Origin: Gymnogyps californianus | Taxonomy: Eukaryota; Chordata; Aves; Accipitriformes; Cathartidae | DNA length: 64,000 nucleotides | NCBI RefSeq assembly: GCF_018139145.2 | Contig: NC_059500.1 | Span: 35,941,437 to 36,005,436, forward strand | Reading direction: 5' to 3' | Translations under genes and position numbers: made by a program | Shown: positions 11,520-26,300 of the stretch, piece after piece | How the letters are laid out: every line of letters starts with the position of its first letter | Numbering within the stretch: position 1 is the stretch's first letter | The notes under the pieces: generated by a model | Told to the model about the DNA's origin: nothing | What the model saw: only the letters and a program-made list of their open reading frames with translations | Database searches by the model: none

Positions 11520-14500
11520 TTAATCTGAAAGTCATTACAAATATGGCGGCTCTGAATGCTCTAGTTCCTGTTTCTTTCATTCCTGCTTACTTGTTTCCCT
11601 CAGACACCCCCATGTCACCATATCATTCTTTTTTAATCCACTCTGCACCACAGATACTGCTGGTTAGGAGATGAACATGCATCATCACACCTCTGGCAAA
11701 GCGCTCCTTGAAGGCAGGCTCCAAGTCTTCAATCTCACTTTCAGGAAGGGTAGAAGAAAACAGATTTGCTGCTAGGTCTTCAGTAAGGAAAGAGTTTAAA
11801 TCATGTTCCACCACAATTAAAACAAAAGAACAATTGCTATCATTTCTATTCTATGTGAATCCCTGTGGTCCTCAACAGCAGAGGCAGCTGGGACACAGAG
11901 CGCACAGCTGCCAAATGTTAATCCTGAGACTGCAGGAGGTTTCTATTGACATGTTGGTAGGGAGGTTAGCCTGGACACAGACACATTGGATGCATGGATG
12001 GATGAGTGATCCACACTGGCTCTTCACCAGCATTGTACAGCTAAGTTGGAGAAAAGGCCAAAATAATCCCATACAATTCTCATGCCAAGAATGGTACTGC
12101 ACTGCTGTACCTGTTCAAAACACCTCAGTAATGTTGTAGTGAACAACATTCAAACAGAAAAATGCCACCACATTCTTTATCTGTGGGAATTTATTTTCAT
12201 GGAAGTGTTTCATGGAAGTTCTTTTTCTCCGTACCTTTAGTTTCAGACTTAAAAAAATGTTAGGACCTTCATGTCTAAAAAGGATGAAGAAGTTTAGAAT
12301 GAAATTAAGAGCTAATAAAATAAAAGTGGAGTGGGGTGGGAAACTTGCATTCCCTGGCTACAAAAGATCCTGACGCAATGGCTACTGAAATTAAAATTCA
12401 CTTTGACTTTGTGTTTCAGATCAGGCTACTCCTCAGAGTATTGTTTAGTCTCAGATTAGTCTCAAGTATTTACTACACACTCTTCAGGATGCGTTACCCA
12501 GACACAAGTTCTCTTTGGTGGTCTGCTTTTTGTGTAATCTGGAATGCCAAGTTTTTCCACTGCTGACAATTCAGCATGTTTATGAGTATTAAAATAAATG
12601 TGGAAAAACCTCTTATCTATTAAGAAGTCACAGCACACACACAAAACAGAAGTGATAGGTATAAACAGCAATAGGACCAACAGCCTCTGAGTAAAATTAT
12701 TCTACTCTTTCTGAAAGATGTTCCAAACCACTCTCCAAAGGGGGAGCATGTATAAGCATACCAAGTTAAATTGAACTACTCATCTCAGATACAGAAAGCA
12801 GAGAAGGTGGTACATCAGGACATTCTTTGGGGTTTAAATGTTGACCTGGAAATCTGACTAAATGCTCAAAAAACTAGACAGTGCTGAGCTTCATGCTGCT
12901 GTTCTGGCAGTGCTGTTGTTACCAAACTATTAGATTTGAAAATAGTTCAAGTATAACTACAAAAGGTAGCCACACCTTTGGGGTTACCTGTGGATAGATG
13001 GCAGTAAGGTTGAAGCTGGAATCTGCCCAGTTAGAACGGAGATACAGTGTGTTCCCGGAGCTGCTCCCCTGCACGCTCATCATTGAGACTGAGGGACTGG
13101 AACTGGTCCTTGTAAATTCTTGCTGGAGCTTGAATTTTAGTGACTGTCAACTGTCTGACCTGCTAACACGTCATGGTGTTGGCCTGGACTCTTACTATCC
13201 ACTGGCTGCAGCTCTACACACAGTTCTTCAATTCCCTTCAAAGCCCATTATGATACATTTTATGCCAGAAGGAAGTAATCTGTTATCCTGAACAGTCAGG
13301 TTCAGCTCTGCAAGTGAAAGGGTATTGGTTTTGACAAATTCAGTCTTTATACTTTCTCTTCCAGTAGATGAGTTATGGATAGTATGTCTAGATTCAATAG
13401 TCAGCTTTGTTAACACTATTAGAGTTTGTGGATTTGAGTCAGAACTCCACTCTTACCTAAAATGAGGCACTCAGAAATGCCACCATTGTACACAGGTATA
13501 GCACCACTGAAATAAAATACACAATTTTAACTGCTGCTAAAGATCTTTCTTTTAAGGGCTGTTTGCGTCCTATTGAGAGACCTAGTTTTCTTTTATTTTT
13601 TTCTAAAGTTGTATTTCAACATGGCAAAGGAATAGAAATAAAAGATTTTTTTAAAAGGGTTTAATTAAAATTCCCCAAAGATATTGGCTGCTGTAGAAGC
13701 CATTGACATGAATTCTGTACAGTTATTTAAAGATGTAGATTGGGTTCTGTCCTCCTCTTCATACTCTTTGACATAAAACCAAACTCCTTCAACCTGAGAA
13801 AGTATCAGTCCTGTTGGCAAATGTGCAAAGCACAGTGAGTGACTCAGCACCATGTCAACATAGGGTAGAGACATTGGGCAAGTGGTTCAACCATTCTTCA
13901 CTGATCAGTTACACTGCTCCATCAGACCCATTTAGAAGCACACACTGTCCAGAAGCTTGCAAAATAGAAAAAATGATTTTTCCGTTCAATCCTCTTCTCC
14001 TTTTCACCTTTAACTCCAACTAATGAACAGCATGCAAAGCTCTCCTTGAAACAGCAAATTGCTCTGTGAACAAGGCCTGGTTTCCTATGAATTAATGCAC
14101 TACAGCCTGCAAGCAGTAAGCCAGGCTCCTCCCATTAACTTGCACTTGCTCCACCTTCCAAAATTCTCACAAGCACCAACTCAAGTACCCTCAGCTTTCT
14201 CCTCATCCATTAACAACTGGATAGCAGGGAACCACATGCTGCAGCTATGCAGTTACTGTTTGCAGCCTTAGAAAAATGGGCACGTGTTGAGCTCATGCTT
14301 TCATGCAATGGAGGTACTGTGTTGGCTTGTTCTCCTCTGGGCACATTTATTTATTCCCATAAATGATTGATCAGGCTACCCATGAGACCATCTCCTCTGA
14401 GAAATTAGGCCAAAGGTAAAAAGCTATCAGGGAAAGCCTGACAGGATGGTGACTGCATAAGCCAGTTTCTTTAGAAAACCAGGCAAAAATAGTTGAAATG

Positions 14501-17500
14501 TGATCTAGCAGTTCACAGCAAATTCAGAATTCTCTCAAGTACAAGAAATACCACAAAAGCCAAAGCAGACTCTCGCTCCCAGCAGGACAATGGCACAGAT
14601 GGGCAGATAAAAACATTTTGAAGAAACAGTAGATACGGTGCAGTCTTGAGTGGTAAAGAGTAAGTGTCTGTGATAGGTCTGTATTTAGACATCTTGGATT
14701 CCTTATTGACACTATGACCTCCGTCAGCAGCAGTCATGGGCAATACACTCCACAATCTCCAGTTTGTGAAGGGACTTCATTCCAGCACAGATAATGACTT
14801 GGCTGCAGCAACTTGCATAGTTGCAGGACCAAATTGTCTATGAATTCTGGGACCAAATCCCAGAATTGCCCAGAACGTTTGTTCAAGAAGTCACCATTCT
14901 TTGGTAAACTTCAGCCACAAAAAAACTTTAAAATACGTCTCCTCTTTAAGGTTCTGGATGCTCTGAGTTAAGGGCATCATAAAGACTTCTTATAATTCTG
15001 AGATGAAGACTGTGGGCAATAATGCACTTTTGGTACAACATAGCCCTCTATAAGGAGATTAAAGTTTTCCTGATAGAAGCTTTGACCAACACATTGAATG
15101 AAAGAGCAGTAAAAAGGGCTGTTCCAGGTGCAAGATTGGTTTCTTTGACTTTGCTTATCATATCTACAAACTGAACTCCCAAAAGACAACAACAAACAAA
15201 TATAAGTACAGTCACTCCAGCTTCCAGAAGCCTACCAACATGTTCTATGTGCTTCTCACTTGGGCCAAAATGTGAAAGAAAAAGTAACACTTTGTATGTT
15301 TAGTCATGCTGCCTATGCCCTAAATTAGAGTTATTCACATCTTATCATAATGAGAACAATGTAAGTGCCGTCTCTGGATTCCTCCCTTCATCTGGCTGCT
15401 TTAGGCATCTATCTGATGGTACCCCAGAGGACAGACACTCTCTCTTAGCAATGCTGCATGCCTATTTCCAAGACCTAGAGTGCAGGCAAATGTTCTATTG
15501 TCTTAAAAATAACCAGTAAGAAGCTTCTGTTTTATGATGATCTTGAGATATAGCGTTCACTACAAAACTGCTCCATTTCACTGGCATTTGTTGAAGACTC
15601 CTTTGAGGTTTGAGTTCATAGAGATCAGAAAGTCCATGAACATGAGCCAGCTCATACACAGGTGACTTAATCCTTCCATTCCCTACAAAAGTTAAACCAA
15701 AACCATACAGCCTTCCACAGAGAGCAAATATTTATGTATGAAACTAAACAGGCAAAAAATATAGATAAAACTTCAAGTTCTTTCCTGAGTATTATTACTT
15801 CTTACAAAAAGGCAAGGCTACAGCCCATCAGTGACCTCCTTAATGAAAACATATGTCATTCTATGTCATATATAAAATCACCATATGCTACTCCTGTAAA
15901 ATATCAATTAAAATTTGTAATTACATTATGAAAAATATCAGGGCCACATTTTGAGAGGAATACTAGAAACTTCCACTGCCATTGCTCAATATTGGTCTAC
16001 TCTAGCTGGGTAAGCACTGCATGATTTCAGCTGCTGACTGTTCTCACTCTGCTACTTCAACTTAAAGTTTTACCTGGAATGGGACAAATTCAGTAGTCTG
16101 AATTTATGAAAATTTGCTTCTGCAGAAATCTGCATTTCACAGATCAGTCAGAACAACTCTCACATCTGATTTTATTTTCTCATAATCCTATGAGTTTTTA
16201 GTCAAGATGTGGACTAAAGGTCAAGGAAAAAAAAAATTCTTCACTTTTAATTTTAAAAAGATGTTTCTACACTACACCTAATGCCTTCCTGTAATGGGTA
16301 TCATTCCTAAAACAGAGAGGAAAAAAAAATCCACTGGTTGAAATTAAGATGAAATGGCAGTGGCAGTGATGAGGGACTATCTCTTAATTCTTCAGAACAT
16401 AAAATGGAGAAGTTCAAAGCTGAAATAAATAAGAAGGCCTGCTATAAAAAGTTTATAAAATACGGAGATTTTCTCAATTATCACTGAAAGAACAGCAGCA
16501 GGGTACTCATGATCTCTTAGATTTCACAAGCGATTTATTTATAACTGTTTCAGACAACAAAGACCTGATTTACTTTTGCAAAACAGGTTAATGTTGATTG
16601 ATTTCAGGCAAGGTTTCTCCACCGTGTCTAATACATGAAGAATACTCAGTGTGTAGCAACATTAGGAAATGTTTGGACTGATGTAGTGTCCCATGGACAC
16701 GCAAGGAGTCAAATATACACACAAAACATTAGATAATGGTTAAAAACTTCTTATCTATTTTGGAAGAATTTCTGAGTTTGAGATGGCTGTTCTCTTTGGT
16801 TGGACTTTCAAAATCTTGCCTTCCTTTTGGAAGTTTAATACCCTTCTAGGATCAGTAATAGAGTAGAAGAAAATGTATTTGGATTCACACTTTTCCTCTA
16901 AATTCCTCCAGAGGACAAATAATGCTGAGCTTGTAAAGTCAGTACAGTTACAAATGTGAAGCTGTAAGACGGAGATTAAGTCCCCAAAGGGCTCAATGTA
17001 AGGCTTTACCTTTGAGAGGGCTGAAGGAAGTGCAGCTGATTACCTAAGAGATGCACTTGAGCGTAACAATAAAAGAGGGTCTCTCCCCATAGCCATTAAA
17101 TTTGACTTTCAAGAAAGCTACAAATGCAAGCAAATATCATGGTTATCCTACATGAAAGAAAAAAATATTATGCAAATACATAGGAAAATTAGGTACCCAC
17201 TTCCCTCCAGGTAACTTCCTCATCAATATTGCAGACAGTGGGTACTCCAGACATAAGGCAAGAGTTTAGTACCTCACACATTTCATGCATGCAGGGAAGC
17301 AGAACATTCTTACAAAACAGAGGAGCAAAACTCAGGAAAACTCACCTGGAAAGTGTTAGAAAGAATCGGTGCTGACCATACTGCTACCCTTAGCTTGCTT
17401 CTCTTTCATCTCTTATATTTAGACAAGGATAAAGGTAGAATAATTGTTTTATTGAAAGGTTTGCATGGCAGTGAGCATAGTGTTACGGAGGTACTGATCG

Positions 17501-20335
17501 CCACTCTAACATAAAAAATTATAAATAAGAGTATGAATCTTTCTACAAAGACCAAACAGGAATGTGGAAGGAGACTTAGGGACAGCTGATGGATTAGTTT
17601 ACTCATCCAACTATTTAATGAGTAAAAGGACTGAAGTGTGACAAAAGATCAAAAGCCATGTAGTGGTGAAAGAGTGTTCTGAATAAGCTCTTTATATGAA
17701 CAGAGTTATTTTTTTCCCTTCCCTTGTTTTTCAAAGTAGTATTCTGTGAGCAAAGTATGAAAGTATAGAACTAAAGTTTAAAGCAAGTATCTTTTGAATG
17801 CAAAAGACATAAGAAAGGCTCACTAGACAGTGTAGAATGATGAAAATACACTGACTGAAACTATTTCTTCTAGCACAGGGTGATATTTTAAGCATCCAAC
17901 TTGTAACTTCAACAGTTCTCTGGTCACACACAGAAAAGAAAATAATATTAGAACAATGTGAATATGCATTTTTTTCTAAAGTTCTTGTTTAATTAGGATT
18001 CTTGGAATCAAGATGTGTGCCTCTGTGAACAGCACTACAATTTTTCATTCTAAGATTCTTTTCTACATTTCCACCTTACGTAACACACCTAAAAGCTGAA
18101 AGGAATTAAGCATGCATAGAATTAGACATGCACATTTGATGGTGACTTCACGTAGTATATTTAATATTTTGCTACTTTCAGGGTTTACTATAATCTTAAT
18201 GGTATACTCCAAACTGATGTAAATTCTGACATAATTACCATCAAGGTATTATAAATCCATTGTTATTACCTCACATTTAAAGCAGATGCTTACATTTTTA
18301 TAGTATTTTAACAAATAAAATGAATTTAAACAATTGTTCTATTCTCATTTCTTCATCTTTAAAATCACCTTCCAGTCTGTCTAGGCAGCTGAATGGTGGT
18401 CTTAATTTGATTCATTAGATTACCTTTAAATGTTGTCTTTACCTTCCTGCATAAACATGAAGATTTAATTTCTATCCAGACCTTAGGAGAGGAATTTTTA
18501 TGGGAAAATTATGCAGAAATAAAGGAAGAACACAGTAAATGTTTAAAAGTAAGTCGTTAGGGAAGGAAATGAAGCAGAATACCATTTTCTCAAGTCATTC
18601 AAACAAACTAGAGTTTGATCGGGACACTAGGGTGAAGTTTCTGACCTACTGAAAAAAATCTGAAATCTTACTTCATTTAACCGGTAACACTGATGATTTT
18701 TACAACTTTGTAGACAGTGACATCTCCAAACAATGTCCCATTCACCATACTGGAAGAGATGTGTGTAGCACTGTCTCAAAGGGAAAAGTGACATACATGG
18801 GGTCACCAACATGTTTCTTCCAGTATGCTGATCTTTCTCAGGGACGTGCCCTGGCTGCGTACTGATGCCTAAGGCAGTATGTCTTAGCCTCCACATACTG
18901 CGTCTCTAACCAGCTTACAGCCTACAGCAACCTTTCTATCACTCACGCTTGGGCCTCCTTCTCCATGTGTTTTCTCCAGCTTCTCCATGAGAAGTTTTCC
19001 TCATGCAATCAAATGCCTGTTTCTGATCTCTGCATCCTTTTACTGACGATCTAAGCATTATGCTGCACCATTTTTTTCCCTGCACTTCAGACTCTAAAAC
19101 ATGCCTTCTTTCATCTCCAAAGGCTTTCCTGTTGTTCCACACACACTCCTGGGCAATGCTGATGGATACACAAAGCATACCTGTTAGTTTTTAAGCAAAT
19201 TTCACTTTTACTATTTCTTCAACATTGGTCTCTCTCCTTAGCACTTTTATCAGACATACCTGTCTTGGGTGCCATGTGCCATATTTTACTTTGTAGCAGT
19301 TGAGTTCCAGAAGCATTTTCTTTCTTTCAGATATTTCTGATTTCCTGCAATGCTTTTAGGATAACTACAGCGTTCCTGCTAGAGTTTTTAAACATCGAGA
19401 TGTATTCTTTAACAGAACTGTAGCTTAATTAAAGTCTGTCTGGGCACAAACAGCTGGAATAAGAATGTGGTAGCTTTGGGCCCAGAAGAGTTTTCTGCTG
19501 GGGAGTTCACAGCCTGGATCTAATAACACAATCAGTGACCTGCGGGATTGTCCAATCTGTGGCATGTTTTGTGTGTTCTCATGATTCTGAAGATTAGTGG
19601 CCTTGCAAGCACCTTTCTCAGCTTAAGACAAAACAATGTTTGCCCGTGTTCATGTAAATGCTCAGCATTTCGGCCACATTAGAACAAAAAAACTGCCTGC
19701 TGAACAGGTGGTATTACTGCTTCATCTACTAGGTTTAGGGAAAACACTATTTATCTCCCCTCTTGTATCAAAGAGTTATTCATCCAAAGAACTGAAAAAA
19801 AATCACAAACACACCTGAAATTATTATTAGCTTCAAAAAAATTGTGATTTTAGAAACATTTTTCTTTGGATTTGCTTTCCAGAGTCATTTTTATCTATGT
19901 TGAAGACAGTTAGATAGATGTTTTTATCTGCACTGAAACACGCCAGAAATGCTCTCATCTATTCTAAATTGCATCTGACATTCTGATATCATCAGACCAC
20001 TCCAGGCACTCTAGCTATTGAAATATTTCCTGAGGAACTACTACTTGACTTGGCAACACTATTACTGCCTTATTATAAGGCAAACAGATGTTTAGAAAAA
20101 GCACCACAGTGTTCATATGTTATTCAGGGGTCTCCTATATAAGCTTCTGTACTGAGGTCATGCAGGGGCATTGAGCACTAAAAAACCGTTCTTCACGGAT
20201 GCTAGGAATCTATTGTCTCTCTTCCACAACACCTTCCTTTTGGGACTCTCCTGTCTTTGGTAACCTTTTCACATGTCACAGTTTTCCTCTAAAATGTTTT
20301 TTCTGCTTTGATCTTTTAAAAAACTCAGAATGCTA

Positions 20336-20373
<38 letters not shown>
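20336..20373 (+). repeat. Poly-G tract of 38 bases
   Basis: An uninterrupted run of 38 G after TGCTA, followed by CGGAAGGGGGAAGG. It lies in SYK intron 1, so the SYK transcript would read poly-C. Such tracts form G-quadruplexes and are often mis-sized by sequencing, so the exact length is uncertain. The flanks (20460-20535) carry A/G-rich homopolymer patches. Confidence 0.95.
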
Positions 20374-23300
20374 CGGAAGGGGGAAGGCCAGGCATTTATG
20401 GATTAGAATTATTCTTTCCCTGGCAGTAGAAACGCTATGATTTTCACATATATTTAAGAAAAAAGGGGGAAAAAAAGAAAAAAAAGTTTTGGTGTTTTCT
20501 CCCCGCTTTAGAAAAAAGGGAAAAAAAAAAAATCAACACAAAAATATCAACACTTCCTTCCACATCCTCACCATGCTCTACTAGTCATTCCCTTGCCTCC
20601 TTTTCCAGGGAACTCTTACACTGTCACAAATGCAACCATTGCCTCTGGCTAAAGAAGTCTCTTGTCAAAGCAAGCATTTCTGCCTTAAAACAGATGGCAT
20701 TGCTTGTATGGAAGCCTGCTCCCTTTTGGGCAAAGTACTTTACTGTGATCCGTACCCATTAAACCACTATACAACAAGTGGAACCATTGGGGATGAGCTA
20801 ACATCCAAAGGAAAGCATTCAACATACTCCAGGCAGACCCTTGTCTAATCTCCCATTTTCCCGCTGTGACAAGGTGTGAACAAACTTCTCTGGGCACAGA
20901 CAGACCTTCACCAACACCAGCTGTGGGCTCTGCAGTGACTATGGAAGAGTACAGAGGTAACTGTTTCTTCTCAATGCTGACAAAAAAAAGCCTGGGTTGC
21001 GGTGCAGTTACAAAAGTCTTTCTCAGGGAGCCCCAAACTACCTCTGAATACTTCAGGAACGTTACGTAATATATAAAGTTCCTCTCTGGTTTTGTTTCAA
21101 GTTTAGTGCCTTTCCAGAAATACAGTAAAAAGTAAAACTACGCTATGTAGTAGTGTTGTTTTTCATTCGTTGTGGTATTTTTAGCAAAATCTCTGGTAGA
21201 CAAGACATCTCTCAGAACTAAAGCAGCATCAGCTCTAGAAGGAAGTCACTACTATCAAACAGAAGATGGAAGTAATAGCTCCATCTTGAAAATAAAAGAT
21301 ATCCCAGCAGAAACTGAACATTATTACAGCAGTCTCGAAGTTTGAAAGCCATCACAGGACTAAAACAAAATGCCACATGTTTCATTCAAAATTTGGGATA
21401 AACACCAAAAACTTTGGTTTTACCAGTGGGCAGACCCAAAAAGGTATGTTTGCTTTAAGGTTCCAATAAGTATCTTCATTTAACTTTTTTTTAACTAGTT
21501 GTTTAGTTGTCGCAGGCTGACACTTCCAAAGCTATTATGAGGGTATGAACTCCTCTTCTTTGTGCAGCTTTGTCTGTCCCTACTTAGTTCCCCGTCTAGA
21601 GGCTATGAATGTAGATAACAATCTCAGTTTCTCAGCCATGAATATTAGCAATCGCATATTGTTAAGTGAACAACAAACCAAGAATATTTGGATCCCATTA
21701 TACTTCATTCATTTCTCTGAAATGTATTGCTCTATCTCTAGGATCGTTAAAACCTGTCGCTGAATGGATGCCTCAATGGACTGGCCTCATTGTGAGTTAG
21801 AGTGGCAAAATTAGGCAGGTTCCTCTTTCAGATCAAGGTTATCTGTCATCTGAAACAGTCTGCAGTATCCTGCTTTATATAAAGAAATTATTGCAGGAAC
21901 AAAAATAACTTGCTTTTCATACTCCTAGAACAGGCAAGTTTCTACAAAACTGATCAAGACTTCCCAGTGCCACTTTCTAGAGTCTATAAAAACTGAGCCA
22001 CATTACTTTATTCTTTGAAAATCTCCTGGTAGGAGGATATAGCAAGGTTAATGTTCTGCTATAGAGGCATTGTAACTGACAATGGCTCATCTCTTGCTGG
22101 CAATTACACTCAGAAAGAGTTCACACTCACAGAGGTACGGAAGAAAGGACAAGCATTTTCATTTTATTTTTTTGAAAGGAAGATGTGATACTAGCTCACA
22201 CAGCCAGACTGCCAATATTAAGGATTAGTTTCTTAAAATCTATGTAATAGTTTTTTAATTAGGAGCCAGATCAAAGGAAGGCTTCTCTCCAAAAACAGTA
22301 TCCTCCAGCAATGAAGCCAGCTCTTCTTGACTAGCTTTTGTGAGGACACGTACATCAGACAGGCAGACTACATGGCAAAAAAGCTCCTCATACCAATTAG
22401 CGCATCAGTGAATCAGCAGTCCAGAGAAGACTATGTCTGCACCCTCTCCCCATACCGCCCTATATCCTCAGAACAGGCAGCACAGCTAAAGTTTACTTCT
22501 CATTGCTATAAAGAGTGGATCAGTCTCTTAGCGGGCAGGAATCCCTTTTAGCCAGCAAACGACCACTTGGATTAACCGTAACCTCACCTCTCATGTAAAA
22601 CACGAGAATGTTCCAGAAACACTATGCTGAGAGAGGCACGAGCCTTCTCCTCCCCTCCCGCGGAGGAAGCCTATTTGCCACACCTGGACCAGTGAAATAC
22701 TCTTGACAAGGCCCGTTTATCACTCTGGGCAGAGAGAGGATGCACCTGGCCTCAGCACGTTCTGGGCCAACAGGCAGTATTTCCCTAGCTCTTGCATGAC
22801 AAACTGCCAGGCTGGAAAAAAATAGCTCGTAGTCAGGCTTCTTTTCTCATGTTGTGCTGTTCTCTGCACAGCATCAATGGTTACATTGCTAAATGGTCCA
22901 CTGGTAATTGTCGCTACAGACAGTTGCTACACCAGGATACCAAAAAGCTGCCTCCATTTGATGAAACTTGTCCCTTGGGAGTCAGAGGCAACTGGATTTC
23001 ACACTAGCAACATCACTCCCGCAACACACCACTGCTTCCAACTGAACATAGCTCTGCATCCTTTGCAGAAAGCAGGCTCCAGTGGGTTTGAGTTCATTCT
23101 TCCGTTCCCGGATTTTTTCCTGCACTTCTGTGCATAGGAGTACCTGCGCACTAGACCTTTGTTACATCCACTGGATGAAGACTGCCACACAGTTGTTCAG
23201 CTCACTTGAGGCAGCGTGAGATTTCTTACCAACTGCACATGATAACGGAGGACAGAATAGTTACTCAAAGCCTCCCTCGATGCCCACTTCAGTTCTGGGG

Positions 23301-26300
23301 TGTCCTGCTGCGTGCATGACCAGAACTGTTCAGAGCAGCACTCTTCCTCTTGATACTCATTTTAAATAAGTCATCATTCTCAGAAACTTGCAAGATGGTC
23401 CACTGATTCAAAAGATAGCTAATCCCATTATCTGATTTACAAAAATAATCCTTACTTAAAACATCTTGCTTGCTTTACTAACTTTTGAGCAAAATAGTGT
23501 GGAATTCATATGTATTCTTTGAAATGCAGCAGTAAAATCTAACACTTGATGTCAAAGACGACTACATTAATACTGCTTCCTTTACTTACATTCCCCATAT
23601 TTCACATATCGGAGATTTTCACCTTGCCAAAATCTTAGTTTTGCTTTTTGCATAGCATGAACTTGTTTTCTTGATTCAAGTTATCAAATTTGGGCTGAGT
23701 CTCCCAGCGTAGGAACTTATCTATAAACAACTGCTTAGTACACTTACTAGCTTCCTTTTCTGTGTTCTCTCCAATCAAAATGACTAAAAAGATTTTTCAG
23801 TTTGTTTTTCTGTACCGTATTTTAAAAGACTTTTGGGGGAAAAAAATTGTCTTTGTAGCAGGTTTCTAACCTCAGGTTTTGAATTTAGATTAACAAATCA
23901 ACTTTTCTGGCAACCCTACAAAAAAATCAAGAAAATTAGTTTCTAAAAAACATTAAGACATTCTTTTAAACTGAGCTTAATTCCTCTGAAATTTGTAGAG
24001 CCAATTTTGAAATCGGCACTAGAATTTTTAAAAGTAGAACTACACACTCAGTGGTCAGCAGCGGCACACATTTTAGCATTTTAGCTCTAGCGTCCCACAG
24101 ATGCTCTCAGTCACACTGGCTTTAGCTAAGAGAAAGTACACTGGCTTCTACATGTTCTAGAGGCTGCGGTCTCTTTTCTCACTCACTTCATTATTTTATC
24201 CAAACGGGGAAAAAAATAGAGAAAGACTGTCCAAGAAGGTAGGGGTAGGCTGTGGCTGACGTATTTGATGATGACACCTGGTCGTTTTACTCATTTTACT
24301 GAATCTGTTGCTTAAGATAAGGATTTTTAAATATTTTTTAAAAAAAGCTCTATTTTTTTTACTTTATGATGTTAAAATATTTAGGCAATTGTATTCCCAT
24401 TTCCTTGGTACATATTCTACTTCAACACTTTCTGCTTGTGTTTTCCCTAGCTACCTCCCACCAGAATTGTGACTCCTGCCCACTTCAACTCCGTCTCCAG
24501 CCTAGGAATTGCCTCATGCATTTACATGGCTGGATTTACATACTACAGTGCCACAGCTCCTACTTCTTTACAAAAGCTTTTAGCACCTCACATCTTACCT
24601 CTACTCAGTGTCAATGCTGAAAGATTCCTTGCATTGCCTTCTTGCATTTTGGATGGAAGGGAAGTTGTTGGACATATTGTTGGTCATACTGTCTGTTCCG
24701 GACAGCTGGCATCCCTTATCCGTTCAGAAGAACACTGTCCCAAAGCAAATTAGGACAAAGCTGGAGAAAAGACAGGGTAGTCCTAGCTGGTCAAACTACT
24801 ACTACTCACAAGCTAGTTAGAATACAACATCAGTCAGTTACAAACTGAGTGATAGTGAAACCACATAAACTATCTGTATCATACTCCTGTACACTGGTTA
24901 TTTAGGTTCTAATACTTGTTAATTTTTTATTAGTTGCTCTGGTACCTGATACAAAGGGAAGGCTTGCGGCATTTTGCATATACCGAAGTTTCCTTAGAAC
25001 ATTAGGATCCCTGAGAGTCTCAAAAATATTTTTCCCCTTTCTTTCCTTTTTACAACAAGCAGGTTTAAAGAAGTGGCCATTTAGTCATTGTATGTACAGG
25101 GACAGGAAGTTATGACCTAATTTTAACTTTGGAATGTAAAGACAAACGACAAAATTTTATTTTATTTCTTTGAGGCAGGTGATATTTTGTGTCAAACATT
25201 ACGAATATTTATCAATTATCCTTTCCTACAGCAAATCTTGGAATTGTTTCTTTTGATGCAGGAGCATACAGGCTCCTTCACGCTTCTTGCACTTGCAATG
25301 CTGATGTTTCCCCATCCCCCTGATGAGCAATGCAGAAGTCAGTGGCAAAAGGTTTTCTTCTGCTTAATTGTATGCCTCCACATTACCCTATGTCATGAAA
25401 TTAAAAGCTAGACAACATCAACTACGTAACCTTGCTGCTGAAACCTTAAATTAAAGGAGGAAAATGTAAATACTAACCAACAACTCTGTGATCAAATTAT
25501 TTTTATTATGTCCAAAATACATATTAATAATTGTGTATTGTACTATCCTCTACTGCATACAAGAATACAGAATGATCCTGCAAAGCCCAGGGCTTCTTTT
25601 TCTCACAAGAGTGATCAAAGGGCTTAAATTAAACTGCAGAAATTAATAATGTTTCCCTGTAAAAGTGGTGCAATATTAGGAATGTTTCTCTGTAAAAGCA
25701 TTTATAGAAATGCCAGCTGAGACATAAAGTGAACTACCATCGCCTCCTCCCCCAAGATTTTCTTCTTTTGTCTAATGCAAGCAAAACTACTGTTAAATTG
25801 GATTACAAAACTGTTTTCCTGTAATAAAATGCTATTTTTTTCTTAACTTAGAAATTAAGAAGCTGATTCTGCAAATCCTTGCAAGGTGAGAAGTTTTCAT
25901 TCTTGTGACTGAACCTTACTACTCATGCTCACAAACGCCTGCAAGACCATCTTCAGCTTTTAAACAGGCACCTTGAATGGTACAAGTACTCTTGCCTCAG
26001 TGGAGTTACTCATTTAAGCATGTGTTTACCTTTAAGTAAAAAAGAAGTAATTTTAAATAGCTCATTGGAACGATCTTTCTGTAACTATTACTCAAATTCG
26101 AAGGTAAGTGTTGTATTCCTTGCAATTATGATTGTCTTGTAAAAACAGACAAGTTCCCCTTTTCAGCTGTGTTATTCTGGAACTAAACCCACACAACTGA
26201 AAGCAGATTCTGGCACAGCCACTCTAATGTGTACACAACAGATCTCGAGGCGCTGATCCCAAAGTCTATAAAGCTAGAAAAAGGATGACACTACCTAGTA

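Noticed and set aside
12998..13291. 97-codon plus-strand open frame in intron 1
   Set aside because: No recognisable family, no splice or promoter context, and a size expected by chance in 64 kb.
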